From positions 124,001 to 188,000 of the forward strand of contig PKUK01000001.1 in assembly GCA_002869535.1 (NCBI GenBank): a DNA stretch of 64,000 bases. The letters are read 5' to 3'. Under the pieces are notes generated by a model. That model was given only the letters and a program-made list of their open reading frames with translations. It did not search any database and was not told where the DNA came from. The DNA comes from Arcobacter sp. Its GTDB lineage: Bacteria; Campylobacterota; Campylobacteria; Campylobacterales; Arcobacteraceae. Below, one piece after another: positions 61,889-64,000 of the stretch (position 1 is its first letter; each line of letters starts with the position of its first letter). Made by a program: the position numbers and the translations under genes.

Positions 61889-64000
61889 ATGAATATTCAA
61901 AATAGTTTTGAAATAGAAAATGAAGTTTTTTATTATTATGATTTAGAAAAAGTTTTTTCATTATATGAAAGCTTAAGAGAACTCCCCCTTTGCTTAAAGA
62001 TATTATTAGAAGAGAATTTAAGAAAAGCAAATAATGACGAAGAAATAGAGTATATCATTGATCTATTTTTAAATAGAAAAAATCTTAAAATAAATTTTTA
62101 TCCCTCACGAATTGTCATGCAAAATTTTAGTGGAATTTCTTCACTTGTTGATTTAGCATCAATGAGAGATATAGTTGCTAGATATGAAGGTGATGTAAAT
62201 AAAGTAAATCCTACAGTAATGATAGACATTATACTTGATGACTCTTTATGTGAGAATATTGAAACAAAAGAGAAGTATAAATTTATAAAATGGGCAAAAA
62301 GTAAATTTGAAAATGTTAGAGTAATCCCTCCTGGTTCACAACTTTGTCATCAAATAAATTTAGAGTACTTATCTACAATAATTCATCTAGAACAAAAGAA
62401 TGGAAAAAATTATCTATTTCCTGAGACAATAGTAGGAACAAATAAAGATACTATAAGTATAAGTTCATTGGGTGTTTTAGCTTGTAAAATAGAAGGTGTT
62501 AAATCAGAGTCAACAATATTTGGTTTTCCCTTATCTTTTAATCTACCCAAAGTATTGGGAATAGAGATAAAAGGAAAAGTAAATAAGACTGTAACATCAT
62601 CAGATTTAATTTCAAATTTAATAAATAGTTTAAAAGAGTATACACTATTTGAAAAAATTGTAGAGTTTTATGGGGAGGGTGTTTGTGAACTAACATTAGA
62701 AGATAGATTAACAATTTCAAATGTGGTTTATGAATATGGAGCAAAATCTTCTTTTTTCCCAATAGATAATAGAACCCTTCAGTATTATGATAACACTATG
62801 GATAATAGTGATTTTTCTAAACTCGTAAAAATATATTTAGAAAAACAGAGTCTATTTTCTAAAAGCGATGTTTTATCTTACGATGAGACTATTGAGATAA
62901 ATTTAGATTTAATAGAAGCTAGCATATATGAATCTAAAAAATCAGATGATAAAATTAGTATCAATGAGTTAAAAAACTTTCCATTACAAAATAGTGGAAT
63001 TAACCTAAATGATGGTGATATAGTATTATCAATAATATCTTCAAATTCAAATCCTTATTCTCTCATACATGTAGGACTTATAGCAAAAAAAGCTTATGAA
63101 TTAGGTATAAGAGCCAATGAGAGTATTAAGAAACTATTATTTACAACTTCACCCTTAGAAAGAGTATATTTAGAAAAACTTGATTTATTGAAATATTTAG
63201 AAAAACTAGGTTTTAATATTGTTGAAAATGATTATAACTTTAATGATTTCAATAAAAATATAGAAGAAGATATAAAAAGCAATAACTTAAATGTAGTTTC
63301 GCTTTATTGTGCAGATGAAAGGTATGAAGAGAATATTCCCTCTTTTATTAAATCAAACTATTATATGTCAGCATCTTTGATAATAGTATATACTTTAGCT
63401 AAAACAATAAAATGTAATATTTTAGATGACTGTATTGACATAGTAGAAAATAAAGAAATAAAGCTTGATGATATCTGGCCAAGTAATGAATTAGTTGTTG
63501 AGTATTTAAATAAGTTAGACTATAGTTTATATAAAGAGATTTATAAAAATATTTTTCAAGGTAATAAATATTGGCAAGAACTAGAAGTACAAGACACACC
63601 CACTTATACTTGGGATAAAGACTCTACATATATACAGGCTTCAAACTTTTTTAATAATGAATATATAGAAAAAATAGAGATAAAAAATGCAGGAAGTTTA
63701 GTGATTTTAGGAAATAACATTAGTACAGATAAAATCTCACCTTCAGAACAAATAGCTCTATATTCAGTTGCATCAAACTACTTAGAAGAAATAGGAGTAA
63801 AGTCATATGATTATAACTCTTTTAAAAGTAGAGAGGGAAATAGTGAAATTATGCTTAGAAGTATTTTTGATAGTGCAAATTTAAAAAATGAAATGGTTTC
63901 AAAAGAGGGTGGATACACAAAAGATTTTGAAGAGGATGAAATTGTCTCAATTTATGAACTCTCTAAACGATTTAAACAAAGAAATAGACCTTTGGTAATA
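61889..64000 (+). CDS. AcnA-family aconitase-like protein lacking Fe-S cysteines (partial, runs off window)
   Basis: Continuous 704-codon frame with no stop, not in the ORF track. AcnA-like blocks: PLCLKILLEENLR, YPSRIVMQNFSGISSLVDLASMRDIV, PPGSQLCHQINLEYL, ETIVGTNKDT, LGIEIKGK, VEFYGEGVCELTLEDRLTISNVVYEYGAKSSFFPID, LVILGNNISTDKISP, DYNSFKSREGNSEIMLRSIF. Confidence 0.88.
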   Translation, partial: MNIQNSFEIENEVFYYYDLEKVFSLYESLRELPLCLKILLEENLRKANNDEEIEYIIDLFLNRKNLKINFYPSRIVMQNFSGISSLVDLASMRDIVARYEGDVNKVNPTVMIDIILDDSLCENIETKEKYKFIKWAKSKFENVRVIPPGSQLCHQINLEYLSTIIHLEQKNGKNYLFPETIVGTNKDTISISSLGVLACKIEGVKSESTIFGFPLSFNLPKVLGIEIKGKVNKTVTSSDLISNLINSLKEYTLFEKIVEFYGEGVCELTLEDRLTISNVVYEYGAKSSFFPIDNRTLQYYDNTMDNSDFSKLVKIYLEKQSLFSKSDVLSYDETIEINLDLIEASIYESKKSDDKISINELKNFPLQNSGINLNDGDIVLSIISSNSNPYSLIHVGLIAKKAYELGIRANESIKKLLFTTSPLERVYLEKLDLLKYLEKLGFNIVENDYNFNDFNKNIEEDIKSNNLNVVSLYCADERYEENIPSFIKSNYYMSASLIIVYTLAKTIKCNILDDCIDIVENKEIKLDDIWPSNELVVEYLNKLDYSLYKEIYKNIFQGNKYWQELEVQDTPTYTWDKDSTYIQASNFFNNEYIEKIEIKNAGSLVILGNNISTDKISPSEQIALYSVASNYLEEIGVKSYDYNSFKSREGNSEIMLRSIFDSANLKNEMVSKEGGYTKDFEEDEIVSIYELSKRFKQRNRPLVI

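Noticed and set aside
62538-63599. Minus-strand ORFs 62538-62762 and 63399-63599
   Set aside because: Antisense to a continuous 704-codon aconitase-like frame; Leu/His/Tyr-rich shadow translations.
1-64000. CRISPR array, prophage or transposon
   Set aside because: No regularly spaced direct repeats, integrases, transposases or phage structural genes were recognised on either strand.
1-64000. tRNA or rRNA genes
   Set aside because: No TpsiC-like GGTTCRANNCC with matching acceptor stems or rRNA signatures noticed. A tRNAscan-SE/Infernal run would be decisive.

Overview
This is a low-GC, gene-dense chromosomal window that looks like a Campylobacterota (Arcobacter-like) genome. The taxonomic call is inference from gene content. 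Contents include a two-partner secretion exporter, a two-component system next to a 12-CXXCH cytochrome c with two thioredoxin-fold proteins, c-di-GMP and cAMP signalling genes, nadB, nhaD, guaA, a SorAB-like sulfite dehydrogenase, two toxin-antitoxin-type modules, cbiZ, an orphan encapsulin-type ferritin-like protein, a divergent SOD, uvrA, a mechanosensitive channel, and an aconitase-family protein that runs off the right edge. Three things stand out. (1) Six different genes are each interrupted by one in-frame UAA or UAG codon with intact, family-typical sequence downstream (tpsB, response regulator, GGDEF protein, polysaccharide deacetylase, RlmI-like methyltransferase, uvrA), and a RelE-like toxin carries a single-base frameshift. 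(2) The terminal ORF (61889 to the edge, absent from the ORF track) aligns with AcnA along its length but lacks the Fe-S cysteines and several catalytic residues, so it looks like a pseudo-aconitase. (3) An EncFtn-type encapsulated ferritin gene has no encapsulin shell gene nearby and no obvious cargo-targeting tail. No CRISPR array, tRNA, rRNA, prophage or transposase was recognised.
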